Assembly: GCA_009841435.1 (NCBI GenBank)
Contig: VXLW01000029.1
Coordinates: 45,906 to 109,905 of the forward strand
Reading direction: 5' to 3'
Origin: Dehalococcoidia bacterium
GTDB lineage: Bacteria > Chloroflexota > Dehalococcoidia > Tepidiformales > Tepidiformaceae
Length of the DNA: 64,000 nucleotides
Positions 29,317 to 37,460 of this stretch are shown piece by piece. The notes below the pieces were generated by a model. The model was given only the letters and a program-made list of their open reading frames with translations. It did not search any database and was not told the origin of the DNA. Both the position numbers and the translations under genes were made by a program. Position 1 is the stretch's first letter. The number at the start of each line of letters is the position of its first letter.

Positions 29317-31443
29317 CTATGCCAGCAGGTGCTCCTCGAAGTACGACACCAGCCGCCGCTCCATGTACTCCAGCCCCGCGGCGTCCCGGGGCATGTGGCG
29401 CTCCTCCGGGAAGATCTGGATGTCGTACGGCTTCTGCGCTGTTGTCAACGCCGTGATGAGGCGCGCCGTGTGCCGGAAGTGCACGTTCTCGTCGACCATC
29501 CCGTGGACCAGCAGCAGCTTCCCCGACAGGCCCTCCACGTGCGTCGTGACCGCCCCCTCCCGGTACCCATCCGGGTTGTCCTGGGGCGTTGACATATACC
29601 GCTCCGTGTAGCCCGTGTCGTACCCGTCCCAGTCGACGACCGGCGCTCCCGCCACCCCGACGCGGAACACTTCGGGCGCGCGCATCAGCGACATGCACGT
29701 CATGTAGCCGCCGTAGCTCCACCCGTAGATGCCGACCCGCTCGCGGTCGGCGAGCCCTTCCGCCACCACCTGTTCGACTGCCGCCACCTGGTCGTCTAGC
29801 TCGACAGTCCCCATGCGCCGGTGCAGGTGCGCCTCGAACGCGAGCCCGCGGTTGGCGCTCCCCCGGTTGTCGACCGCCAGCACGACGAATCCTGCTTGCG
29901 CGAGGTACTGCGCCCGCAGGTCGACCGTCAGCGCCCAGTCGTCGAGGACCCGCTGGGCGTGCGGACCCCCGTACACCGACACGACCAGCGGGTGCGGCCC
30001 CTCGCCCTCCGGCCGGTAGAGCGCCCCGGACATCGGGGTACCGTCGGCCGCCTCCATCACTCGCAGCTCGGGGGGCTGCAGGCCCTGCGCCGCGGCGGTC
30101 ATGTCCGCCTCCTCGTGCAGGGTCGCGATCACCTCGCCTCCGTTCGTGCGACGCAGCGTCGTCACCGCCGCCCCTTCCCGCGACGAGAACGTGTCGACGA
30201 ACGTCTCACCGTCGGGCGCGACCGCACAGCCGTGTACGCCCGGTTCGGTCGTGAGGCGCTCGACCTCCCCACCGTCCAGCCCCACCCGGTACAGGTGCCG
30301 CTCCACCGCGCCCTCCCGCGTCCCGCTGAAGAACACGGCCCGCCCCGCCTCGTCCACCTCCACGATGCGCGTCACCACCCACTCCCCCGTGGTCAGCTCG
30401 TGCGACTCTTTGAGGTCCGCGTCGTAGAGGTAGAGGTGCCGGAAGCCGCTTCGCTCGCTCGACCACAGCAGCTCGCCCGTCTCGAGGAAGCGGAAGTCGC
30501 CGAGGTTCAGCCAGGGCTCGGTGCGCTCCACGAGCGTGCGCAGCACGGTTCCCGTGTTCGGGTCGAACAGGTGCAGGCGAAGCTCCGTCTGTGCGCGGTT
30601 CAGCACCATTCCCGCCAGGACCCCATCAGACCGCCACACCACGCGCGGCAGGTAGATGTCCTCCTCCTCGCCGAGGTCCATCCAGACTGGCTCCCCGCCG
30701 GCCGCCGGCACGACCCCCAGCCGCACGCGGGCGTTTGGCGCTCCCGCGAAGGGGTAGCGATGGTGTTCCGTGTCGAGCGCGTCCCGTCCCTGGTGGACGA
30801 TGGGGTAGTCGGGAATGTGCCGTGCGTCGACCTCGACGAAGGCGATGCGCGAGCCGTCCGGCGACCACCAGAACCCATCGGTCTGCCCGAACTCCTCCTG
30901 CGCGATGAAGTCCGCGAGCCCGTTGGTGAAGCCGTCCTCAGCCCCGCTCGTGAGCTGCCGTGCTTCCCCACCCCCGGACGGCATCGCGAACAGTTCCCCC
31001 TCCCGCACGAACGCGAGCTGCGCGCCGTCACCTGTCAGCCGCGGCGTGATCGCCCCCTCCGCCCCCTCGATCGCAACCGGCTCTGCGTTCCCCACGATGA
31101 GCCGCGGCCCCTCGCCACCGGGCAGGAGGATCGTGCGTTCCGCCGCTTTCGTGGCGAAGCGGTAGTCGGTCACGCCGACATCGCGCAGCCGCGCTCGTTC
31201 GCGACGCAGTTCCTCCTCCCGCGAGATGGGGCCGCCTCCGCCCGCCGGCCCTGCTAGCGCCCGCCGCTCTCCTGTGGCGATGTCGTACAGCCAGAGGCTC
31301 CGCACGAGCCCCCCGTCATCGCTCGCGAGGTAGGTGATGCCGCTCCCGTCGGGCGTGAACGACCAGCGCATCGGCCCGCCCATACCCGGACGCGGATAGC
31401 GCGCGACCTGCTCGATCGAGATACGCGCGTACGGAGCCGTCAC
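29317..31443 (-). CDS. S9-family prolyl oligopeptidase / dipeptidyl-peptidase-like
   Basis: A 708-residue serine peptidase. The N-terminal part (to about residue 430) is a beta-propeller of DPP-IV type ('SWLWSPDGS'-like repeats such as 'GFWWSPDGSRIAFVEVD'). The C-terminal alpha/beta hydrolase has a triad of S576 in 'YGWSYGGYM', D651 in 'HGMVDENVH' and H683 in 'PEERHMP'. The Glu-Glu-like pair that anchors the N-terminus of DPP-IV substrates may be 'AQEEFGQTDGFW', suggesting a dipeptidyl-peptidase. There is no signal peptide. The GTG start overlaps the stop of the M24 peptidase (GTGA), so the two peptidases are co-expressed. Confidence 0.92.
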   Translation of the reverse strand: MTAPYARISIEQVARYPRPGMGGPMRWSFTPDGSGITYLASDDGGLVRSLWLYDIATGERRALAGPAGGGGPISREEELRRERARLRDVGVTDYRFATKAAERTILLPGGEGPRLIVGNAEPVAIEGAEGAITPRLTGDGAQLAFVREGELFAMPSGGGEARQLTSGAEDGFTNGLADFIAQEEFGQTDGFWWSPDGSRIAFVEVDARHIPDYPIVHQGRDALDTEHHRYPFAGAPNARVRLGVVPAAGGEPVWMDLGEEEDIYLPRVVWRSDGVLAGMVLNRAQTELRLHLFDPNTGTVLRTLVERTEPWLNLGDFRFLETGELLWSSERSGFRHLYLYDADLKESHELTTGEWVVTRIVEVDEAGRAVFFSGTREGAVERHLYRVGLDGGEVERLTTEPGVHGCAVAPDGETFVDTFSSREGAAVTTLRRTNGGEVIATLHEEADMTAAAQGLQPPELRVMEAADGTPMSGALYRPEGEGPHPLVVSVYGGPHAQRVLDDWALTVDLRAQYLAQAGFVVLAVDNRGSANRGLAFEAHLHRRMGTVELDDQVAAVEQVVAEGLADRERVGIYGWSYGGYMTCMSLMRAPEVFRVGVAGAPVVDWDGYDTGYTERYMSTPQDNPDGYREGAVTTHVEGLSGKLLLVHGMVDENVHFRHTARLITALTTAQKPYDIQIFPEERHMPRDAAGLEYMERRLVSYFEEHLLA

Positions 31444-32837
31444 CCCTCCAGGCCCTCCACGCGCAAGGCTTCGATCGCATCCAGCGCCTTCGGCGTCGCC
31501 GCCGACAGCACCTCCGCCCCCTCCTCCGTGATCAGCACATCGTCCTCGATGCGAATGCCGCCGAAGTCCAGCATCCCATCCACCCGCTCCCAGGCGACGT
31601 CGTCCCGGTATCGCTCGCGCAGGTCGGGATCTTCCAGCAACGCCCGGATGAAGTAGATGCCCGGCTCGATCGTGACGACGTACCCCGGCTGGAGGGGCAG
31701 GTCCGCTCGCAGGTAGCGCAGGGTCGGTCGGTCGCTTGGCACGCGCTCCTCGAGACAGCCGCCCGCGTCGTGCGTCGCCAGTCCCAGCATGTGACCAAGC
31801 CCGTGCGGGAAGAGGAGCGCCTGCGCGTCGCGCTCGACCAGCCCCTCCGCGTCCCCCCGCAGCAGTCCCAGGTCGACGAGCCCCTGTGCGATCTCGACGC
31901 TCGCGGCCAGGTGCAGGTCCTTGTACTCGACCCCCGGCCGCGCCCCCGCGATCGCGCGCTCTTGCACGGCCAGCACCAGGGCGTACAGGTCGCGCTGCAC
32001 GCCTTCGAAGCGCGAACCGACCGGGTACGTCCGCGTCACATCGCTCGCGTAGCCCCCCACCTCCGCTCCCGCATCGACCAGAATCAGCTCACCCTCGCCG
32101 AACTCGCGTGAGGTTGGCGTGGAGTGCAGCGTTGCCCCGTTCGGCCCGCCCCCCACGATCGATCCGTACGCCGTGCGCTCCGCCCCTGCCCGAAAGAACT
32201 CGACCTCGATCTCGATCTGCAGCGCCCGCTCCGACATCCCCGCCCGCGCCTTGCGTATCCCCGCCATGTGCCCCCGGTGCGTCGCCGCCGCTGCCTCCCG
32301 CATCAGCGCGATCTCGCGTGGGTCCTTCGCCCGCCGCAGCTCCGCCACCACCGCGCGGAGGCGCTCGCTCTCCTCTTCGTCAGTCGCGAACTCCAGGCTG
32401 GCCCATGACTCCACCCCGTACTCCGCTGCTCGCAACGTGATGTCGTCGTTGCCAATCACCGCGACTGGCTCCCCTCGCCGCCGCTCGAGCCACTCGCCGA
32501 GCCCGGATGCCGGCTGCACAGGCTCCAGCCCCGACGCCTCCCCCACCGCCGCCAGCGACGGTCCGTCTCCCGTCCAGACCCGCTCGGCCGCGTCCGGTTG
32601 CGGCACGAACAGCGTCCAGCCCTCACCCGCGTCGAACGCCAGCACGCCACCCGGCTGCCCCACCCCCGCGAGGTACTGGTGCTCCGGGTGCGCGTGGTAC
32701 TCGTGGAACTGGTCCGTGCCTGCGATTGGCAACAGCAAGCCCGCCGGCACGAGCACGACGCCCCGGTCGAGGTTCCAGCGCTCCGCCGCTCGCGCCCGCC
32801 GCTCGGCGACAAGCGCCGCCGCCTCGTTCTGCTGCAT
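31440..32837 (-). CDS. M24 Xaa-Pro aminopeptidase
   Basis: A 465-residue pita-bread metallopeptidase that removes N-terminal residues preceding proline. The dimetal ligands are recognisable: D and D in 'LILVDAGAEVGGYASDVTRTYP', H in 'LFPHGLGHMLGL', and the two glutamates in 'VTIEPGIYFI' and 'GIRIEDDVLITEEG'. The N-terminal creatinase-like domain is present. I place the start at 32837; a longer upstream frame is antisense to the membrane oxidoreductase gene. TACACT lies 7 bases before this ATG with no Shine-Dalgarno, suggesting a leaderless mRNA. Together with the coupled S9 peptidase it suits degradation of proline-containing peptides. Confidence 0.94.
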   Translation of the reverse strand: MQQNEAAALVAERRARAAERWNLDRGVVLVPAGLLLPIAGTDQFHEYHAHPEHQYLAGVGQPGGVLAFDAGEGWTLFVPQPDAAERVWTGDGPSLAAVGEASGLEPVQPASGLGEWLERRRGEPVAVIGNDDITLRAAEYGVESWASLEFATDEEESERLRAVVAELRRAKDPREIALMREAAAATHRGHMAGIRKARAGMSERALQIEIEVEFFRAGAERTAYGSIVGGGPNGATLHSTPTSREFGEGELILVDAGAEVGGYASDVTRTYPVGSRFEGVQRDLYALVLAVQERAIAGARPGVEYKDLHLAASVEIAQGLVDLGLLRGDAEGLVERDAQALLFPHGLGHMLGLATHDAGGCLEERVPSDRPTLRYLRADLPLQPGYVVTIEPGIYFIRALLEDPDLRERYRDDVAWERVDGMLDFGGIRIEDDVLITEEGAEVLSAATPKALDAIEALRVEGLEG

Positions 32838-32844
32838 GGTCCGC

Positions 32845-32850
32845 AGTGTA
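32845..32850 (-). promoter_or_regulatory. Putative -10 element (TACACT) of the peptidase operon
   Basis: Minus-strand TACACT ends 7 bases before the M24 peptidase ATG. It is divergent from a TACGCT hexamer at 32884-32889 that could serve the plus-strand oxidoreductase gene. Confidence 0.5.
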
Positions 32851-32934
32851 GCGATCTCCCGTCGATCCCTGCCCGCGCGGGTGTACGCTGGAGGTGATCC
32901 GCCGGCGCCGCTCCCCCATGCGGCAGGGGACTCC

Positions 32935-33972
32935 ATGAACGCCCGCGCCACGAATCTCACCCTCTTCTTCCTGCTTCTGCTGGAATTGATCTCCGGGCTC
33001 GCCAGCTTCCTCGCCGGCAGCCCCGAGGGCCGCTGGATTTTCTGGCTGCACAGCGCGGGGGGCCTCTCCATCGTGGTCTTGCTCGTCTGGAAGTGGCGCA
33101 TCGTCGTGCGCTCGTTCGCCCGCCGGGGCGCCGGGCTCTGGTCGCTCGCGCCCGCGCTCCTCGGCGTGCTCTTCCTGGGAATCCTCCTGACGGGCCTCTG
33201 GTGGTTGCTTGTCGGGCGGGGAACGCTGCTCGTCCCCTTCTACGGCGAAATGCGCCCGCTCGTGCTGCACACGATCCTCGGCCTCGCGCTTGTGCCGTTC
33301 TTCGCCCTCCACGTCCTGCTGCGCTGGCCTCGGCGACCCACCGCCGCCTTCGCGAGCCGCCGCGCCGTGCTCCGCCTCTTCGCGGTCGGAGCTGGTGGTT
33401 TCGCCATCTCCCGCGGACTTGCCATCGCCGCCCCCCACTCCGGCCCCGACCGGCGTTTCACCGGCTCCCGCGAGGAGGCCAGCTTCACCGGCAATGCCCA
33501 CCCCGTTACCAACTGGTTGTTCGACAACCGCCAGCGAATCTCGCGGGACGAGTGGCGCCTCGAAGTCCGGGGCGAGGTGCGGGAACCCCTCACCCTCGAC
33601 TACGACGAACTGACCGCCCTCGCCGAACGCACGCGCCGCGCCACCCTCGACTGCACCGGCGGCTGGTACACCGTCCAGGACTGGAGCGGTGTTCCCCTCG
33701 CTGCCGTCCTCGAACGCGCCGGGCTGACCGACGACGCCCACAGCGTCGTCGTCACCTCCGCGACGGGTTTCAGTCGCCGCTTCGGGCTGGGCACCGTCCC
33801 GCGGCTTCTGCTCGCCACGCAGGTCGGTGGCGAGCGGCTCAGCACTGGCCACGGCTTCCCTGTCCGTCTCGTCGCGCCCGGACGCCGCGGCTACAACTGG
33901 GTCAAGTGGGTGGTGAGCATTGAGGTCAGCCACCGTCCCGGCTGGTGGCAATCGCCCCTCCCCACGCAATAG
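32935..33972 (+). CDS. Membrane-anchored molybdopterin oxidoreductase: four-helix cytochrome b part fused to a sulfite-oxidase-fold domain
   Basis: A 345-residue protein with two parts. Residues 1-130 form about four membrane helices with histidines at H39, H112 and H126, placed like the heme ligands of YedZ/cytochrome b proteins. Then comes S141-R-R-A-V-L and a hydrophobic stretch, which looks like a twin-arginine signal located inside the protein. The rest is the Oxidored_molyb (SUOX/YedY) fold with the molybdenum ligand C240 in 'LDCTGGWYTVQDW' and the late 'GYNWVKWV' motif. It resembles a natural MsrP-MsrQ (YedY-YedZ) fusion, though other substrates are possible. AGGGGA lies about 5 bases before the ATG. 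mobA occurs later in the window. Confidence 0.85.
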   Translation: MNARATNLTLFFLLLLELISGLASFLAGSPEGRWIFWLHSAGGLSIVVLLVWKWRIVVRSFARRGAGLWSLAPALLGVLFLGILLTGLWWLLVGRGTLLVPFYGEMRPLVLHTILGLALVPFFALHVLLRWPRRPTAAFASRRAVLRLFAVGAGGFAISRGLAIAAPHSGPDRRFTGSREEASFTGNAHPVTNWLFDNRQRISRDEWRLEVRGEVREPLTLDYDELTALAERTRRATLDCTGGWYTVQDWSGVPLAAVLERAGLTDDAHSVVVTSATGFSRRFGLGTVPRLLLATQVGGERLSTGHGFPVRLVAPGRRGYNWVKWVVSIEVSHRPGWWQSPLPTQ

Positions 33973-33988
33973 GCTGGCCCACACTCCC

Positions 33989-34612
33989 ATGCGAATCGCC
34001 GACACACAGATCGAAGTCGTCGTCTTCGATCTCTTCGGCGTGCTCGTCTCCTTCGACGACGACGTCGTAATCGCCCGACTCGCGCGTCACTGCGCCGATC
34101 CCACCGATGCTTTCGAGCGACTCCACAAGCTCACCGCTCGCCACGACCTCATCACGGGCGCAGCAAGCCTGCCCGAATTACATCGGGAACTCGTCGCCGA
34201 GTACGGGCTCGTGATGTCCTTCCCGGAGTTCGAGGCGGCCTGGTTGGAGCCCTACCACCAGCCGATCTGCGGCATGGCGGAGCTTGTCGAAGCGCTCTCC
34301 CGGCACTACCGGCTGGTGCTCCTCTCCAACGTCGACCGGGACTACTGGCAGGTCGTGCGGGCGATGCACCCGGAACTCGAGTGCTTCGAGTCCCTCCTCG
34401 TGTCCTGCGACCTCGGCATAGCCAAGCCCGACCCGGAGGTATTCCGACACGTCTGCCGGCTGACCGGCACGGAACCGCACCAGTGCTTCTTCGTCGATGA
34501 CACGGCGCAGAACGTCGAGGCCGCCCGCGCCCTCGGGTTCCATGGCCACGTCTTCCAATCCGTCCCCGAACTGCGCGCGGCCTTGGCGCAGGCGAACGCC
34601 CGGGGCCTGTAG
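33989..34612 (+). CDS. HAD-superfamily hydrolase
   Basis: A 207-residue phosphatase-like protein. Motif I reads 'VVFDLFGVLVSF', with the nucleophile Asp but with Phe where phosphatases have the second Asp. That pattern is found in haloacid dehalogenase and epoxide-hydrolase-N-like HAD groups. Motif II is 'LVLLSNVDRDY', motif III the Lys in 'LGIAKPDPEVF', and motif IV 'CFFVDDTAQNVEAA'. The substrate cannot be predicted. The ATG at 33989 is taken because the fold begins right after it; an upstream in-frame ATG lies inside the preceding gene. Confidence 0.88.
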   Translation: MRIADTQIEVVVFDLFGVLVSFDDDVVIARLARHCADPTDAFERLHKLTARHDLITGAASLPELHRELVAEYGLVMSFPEFEAAWLEPYHQPICGMAELVEALSRHYRLVLLSNVDRDYWQVVRAMHPELECFESLLVSCDLGIAKPDPEVFRHVCRLTGTEPHQCFFVDDTAQNVEAARALGFHGHVFQSVPELRAALAQANARGL

Positions 34613-34651
34613 CCGTCGACTTCGCGGCAGGCACGTTGCCCGCCCCCTCGG

Positions 34652-34657
34652 TAGGAT
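34652..34657 (+). promoter_or_regulatory. Putative -10 element (TAGGAT) of the DUF3090 gene
   Basis: TAGGAT ends 8 bases before the ATG at 34666 with no Shine-Dalgarno in between, consistent with leaderless transcription. Confidence 0.45.
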
Positions 34658-34665
34658 CGGCAGCG

Positions 34666-35175
34666 ATGCCCCTGACCGAGTTCGGGCCCGTCCAGCACCT
34701 CTCCGCCGATGCCGTGGGCCAGCCGGGACAGCGCCGCTTCCGCCTGCGCGCTATCAGCCAGGGCGGCGCCTACGCCTTCGTCTGGATGGAGAAGGAACAG
34801 CTCTCCGCCATCGGCGAGGCCATCGAGACCACGCTCGAACACGCCGAGGTCGACCTCGCCCCCTCCGGGCCCGAGGGGCCCGAAGCTGTGTTTCCCCTGG
34901 AGGCAAACCTCGACCTCGACGTCCGCGCCGGGCGCCTCTCGCTCGGGCTGAACGAGGAGACCCGCGTCATCGTTGTCGTCGCCGCTGAGGGCGCTTCCGA
35001 AGCCGAGGGCGAGGCCATCTCGATCGAATTCGACTTCGATGTCGCCCGCCGCCTGCGCGCCCAGATCACCGAGGTTGTCGCCGCGGGCCGCCAGCCCTGC
35101 GCCTTCTGTGGCGCCCCCATCGATCCCGAGGGGCACGTCTGCCCCCGCTCGAACGGCCACCAGCGCGAGGAGTAG
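34666..35175 (+). CDS. DUF3090 family protein
   Basis: A 169-residue protein matching the DUF3090 pattern: 'QRRFRLRAISQGGAYAFVWMEKEQL' near the start, a middle 'RLSLGLNEETRVIVVVA' strand pair, and a C-terminal zinc-knuckle 'CAFCGAPIDPEGHVC'. The function is not established. In actinobacteria the family is usually found next to a histidine phosphatase gene; here no such neighbour exists and the convergent alpha/beta hydrolase follows after 12 bases. The ATG at 34666 is supported by the -10-like hexamer upstream. Confidence 0.85.
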   Translation: MPLTEFGPVQHLSADAVGQPGQRRFRLRAISQGGAYAFVWMEKEQLSAIGEAIETTLEHAEVDLAPSGPEGPEAVFPLEANLDLDVRAGRLSLGLNEETRVIVVVAAEGASEAEGEAISIEFDFDVARRLRAQITEVVAAGRQPCAFCGAPIDPEGHVCPRSNGHQREE

Positions 35176-35187
35176 CCTCGCCCGCGC

Positions 35188-36153
35188 CTACAGACCCCGC
35201 AGGAACGCGATCATCGCCTCGTTCACCGCCTCCGGCGCCTCCTGCTGCGTCCAGTGCCCGACGCCCGGGATCATGACTGCGTCGCGCAGGTTCGGCGCCG
35301 ACTGCTCCATCTGCTCGCGCCACTTCGGCCCCATCAGCGACACCACGAGGTCGCGGTCGCCCGTCACGAACAGCGATGGCGGCGTTACCTTCTTCCCGTT
35401 GAACGCGGCCATCAGCTCCCAGTTCCGGTCGATGTTGCGATACCAGTTCAACCCCCCGCGGAAACCCGCCCGCTCGAACTCGCCCGTAAAGACGTCGAGG
35501 TCGGCCTCCGTCAGCCACGGCGGCAGGTCGTCGCCGGGATCTTGCATCGCGTCGAGGAAGCCCGCCGTCTTCGGTAGCGCTGCCGCAGCCGGGTTCGGTG
35601 GGCAGTCGCCCGAGGCGGTGTAGAGCAGCATTCGCATCGTCGTGCGCACGTCCGCCTCCAGTTCCGCCTCCGCCTTGCCCGGCTCCTGGAAGTAGAGCTG
35701 GTAGAAGAAGGTGTCGCCGAAGCGCTGCTTCATCCCCTCCGTCGGCGGAATCGGCCCCGACCACGCGTTCGGGGGCACGCTCAGCCCCGCCACGCCGCGG
35801 AAGCGGTCGGGACGCAGGATCGCCGCGTTCCACGCCACCGGCGCCCCCCAGTCGTGTCCCGCGATCACCGCCTGCTCTTCCTCCAGCGCGTCCAGTAACC
35901 CCACGATGTCGCCGATGAGGTGGAGCTGCGTGTAGGCGTCGATCGCATCCGGCGCGGACGTCTGGCCGTAGCCGCGCTGGTCCGGCGCGACTGCGTGGAA
36001 CCCCGCCTCCGCCAGCGCCACCAGCTGGTGCCGCCACGAGTACCAGGACTCGGGGAAGCCGTGACACAACACGACCAGCGGCCCCTCCCCCGCCTCCGCG
36101 ATGTGCATGTTGATGCCGTTCGTTTCCACGAACCGGTGCGTAATCTCCGTCAT
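35188..36153 (-). CDS. Alpha/beta hydrolase, epoxide-hydrolase-like
   Basis: A 321-residue hydrolase of the epoxide hydrolase/haloalkane dehalogenase clan. The oxyanion motif is 'HGFPESWYSW' (residues 31-40), the nucleophile is D101 in 'GHDWGAPVAWN', and the catalytic His is H300 in 'VGHWTQQEAP'. An Asp nucleophile rather than Ser, with the HGFPE motif, favours an epoxide hydrolase. The lid tyrosines are likely in 'FFYQLYFQEPG'. GGAGG lies 7 bases before the ATG and a TAGGAT hexamer a little further up may be the -10. Confidence 0.9.
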   Translation of the reverse strand: MTEITHRFVETNGINMHIAEAGEGPLVVLCHGFPESWYSWRHQLVALAEAGFHAVAPDQRGYGQTSAPDAIDAYTQLHLIGDIVGLLDALEEEQAVIAGHDWGAPVAWNAAILRPDRFRGVAGLSVPPNAWSGPIPPTEGMKQRFGDTFFYQLYFQEPGKAEAELEADVRTTMRMLLYTASGDCPPNPAAAALPKTAGFLDAMQDPGDDLPPWLTEADLDVFTGEFERAGFRGGLNWYRNIDRNWELMAAFNGKKVTPPSLFVTGDRDLVVSLMGPKWREQMEQSAPNLRDAVMIPGVGHWTQQEAPEAVNEAMIAFLRGL

Positions 36154-36203
36154 ATGGCGCCTCCGGCGCGGATCCTAGCGGCTCGGCGCGCAACGGAACT
36201 CGC

Positions 36204-36209
36204 TAGACT
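36204..36209 (+). promoter_or_regulatory. Putative -10 element (TAGACT)
   Basis: TAGACT is the only A/T-rich hexamer between the hydrolase and the LLM oxidoreductase gene. A transcript from about 36216 would have a leader of roughly 114 bases that contains the intergenic repeat described next. Confidence 0.35.
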
Positions 36210-36248
36210 CCCGCCACCGAGAGGGCACCAAAGCACCGGCCCGCCCGC

Positions 36249-36320
36249 GAGCGCGGAGCGAAGCGGAGCGGCCGAGCGAAAGAAATGCAGGGCGCAAAGC
36301 GAAGCGCAGCAGTCGAAGGA
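36249..36320 (+). repeat. Intergenic repeat, split copy
   Basis: Positions 36249-36269 are identical, base for base, to 39297-39317 at the typA 3' end (a 21-base stretch beginning GAGCGCGGAGCG). The tail GCAGTCGAAGGA, which follows directly in the 39.3-kb copy, is found here at 36309-36320, separated by about 40 bases. The two copies look like members of a dispersed intergenic family, one of them interrupted or internally expanded. Confidence 0.65.
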
Positions 36321-36329
36321 GCAAGACAA

Positions 36330-37271
36330 ATGAAGTTCGGAGTGCACTTGATCCAGCAGAACATCGAGATGGCGGAGCTCCGCCGCCTCTGGACCTGGGC
36401 CGATACCGCCGGCTTCGACTGGATCGACGCCTCCGACCACTTCTACGAAGCGCCCCTCGTGCATGAAAACCACGGCGACTACTGGGAGGGCACGACCATC
36501 ATGACCGCCCTCGCGTGCGAGACGAAGAACCTGCGCATCGGCTCGCTCGTGCTGGGCATGAACTACCGCCACCCGGCCGTCCTCGCCAACGCCCTCGCCG
36601 CCATGGATCACCTCAGCGGCGGCCGCATCGAGCTCGGCATCGGCGCCGGCTGGTACGAAGACGAGTACCGCGCCTACGGCATTCCCTTCCCCTCCCTCGG
36701 GAGGCGGCTCGACATCCTCGAGGAGGGCATCCAGGTCATCCGCCTCCTCCTTACCGAGGACCACGTGAACTTCGAGGGTGAGCACTTCACCCTCGCCGAC
36801 GCCTGCTGCAACCCGAAGCCCATGCAGGAACGCCTCCGTATCTGGGGCGGTGGCGTCGGGCGCAAGCGCACCCTGCCGATGATCGCCCGCCTCTGCGACG
36901 GCTGGAACGGTCCCTATCTGACCCCGTGGCAGTTCCGCCACCTCTCCCGAGTCCTGCAGGAGGCCTGCGACCGTGAAGGGCGTGACTTCGACGAGATCGA
37001 GAAGAGCGTCAACCTCAGCTTCCACCTCGCCGCCAACGAGGCCGCCCGCCCGCGCGCCGAGGAGCACGCCCGCACCGTCTTCGGTGGCGCCATCGACACC
37101 TGGCGCGAGCGCGGCCTCATCATGGGCACGCCGGAGGAGGCGAAGGAGCTCGTCGCCGAGTACCAGGACCTCGGCTGCGACCTCCTCAACATCGCCATCC
37201 GCCCGCCACTGGACTGGGAGGCGCTCGAGGCCTGGGCTCAGGAGGTCATCCCGGCCTTCAGCGAGGACTAG
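36330..37271 (+). CDS. LLM-class flavin/F420-dependent oxidoreductase
   Basis: A 313-residue TIM-barrel protein of the luciferase-like family. The N-terminus 'MKFGVHLIQQNIEMAELRRL' and the conserved 'LVLGMNYRHPAVLANALAAMDHLSGGRIELGIGAGW' segment, which contacts the cofactor, are clear. The group of short-chain relatives includes F420-dependent enzymes such as mycobacterial reductases. Substrate unknown. I start at 36330, preceded by GAAGGA; an in-frame ATG 15 codons upstream falls inside the repeat and gives a low-complexity leader. It is one of three LLM proteins in the window. Confidence 0.88.
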   Translation: MKFGVHLIQQNIEMAELRRLWTWADTAGFDWIDASDHFYEAPLVHENHGDYWEGTTIMTALACETKNLRIGSLVLGMNYRHPAVLANALAAMDHLSGGRIELGIGAGWYEDEYRAYGIPFPSLGRRLDILEEGIQVIRLLLTEDHVNFEGEHFTLADACCNPKPMQERLRIWGGGVGRKRTLPMIARLCDGWNGPYLTPWQFRHLSRVLQEACDREGRDFDEIEKSVNLSFHLAANEAARPRAEEHARTVFGGAIDTWRERGLIMGTPEEAKELVAEYQDLGCDLLNIAIRPPLDWEALEAWAQEVIPAFSED

Positions 37272-37427
37272 CCCGCGAGCGAGCGCGAGTCGCCCATTAC
37301 TCCGCCGGTGTGGACAATCGTCCGGGTGGTCCGGGCCGGCAGGCCCCGGCTCATGAACGAGCCAGTGCCCGCGTGGTGGCTGCGGCGGGCCGACCATCCA
37401 ACTGAGCTGAACGCCTGTGGGGAGACC

Positions 37428-37460
37428 ATGACTGCTGCTTCGGAGCCCGGCGCCCCGTGA
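37428..37460 (+). CDS. Ten-codon leader peptide upstream of typA (predicted)
   Basis: An ATG at 37428 behind a strong GTGGGGAG Shine-Dalgarno opens a 10-residue frame, [10 protein letters not shown], that ends in TGA at 37458-37460. That stop overlaps the typA GTG start (GTGA). typA itself has no Shine-Dalgarno just upstream. The simplest reading is that ribosomes load at the leader and reinitiate on typA. No attenuator-like structure is evident. Confidence 0.4.
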   Translation: MTAASEPGAP

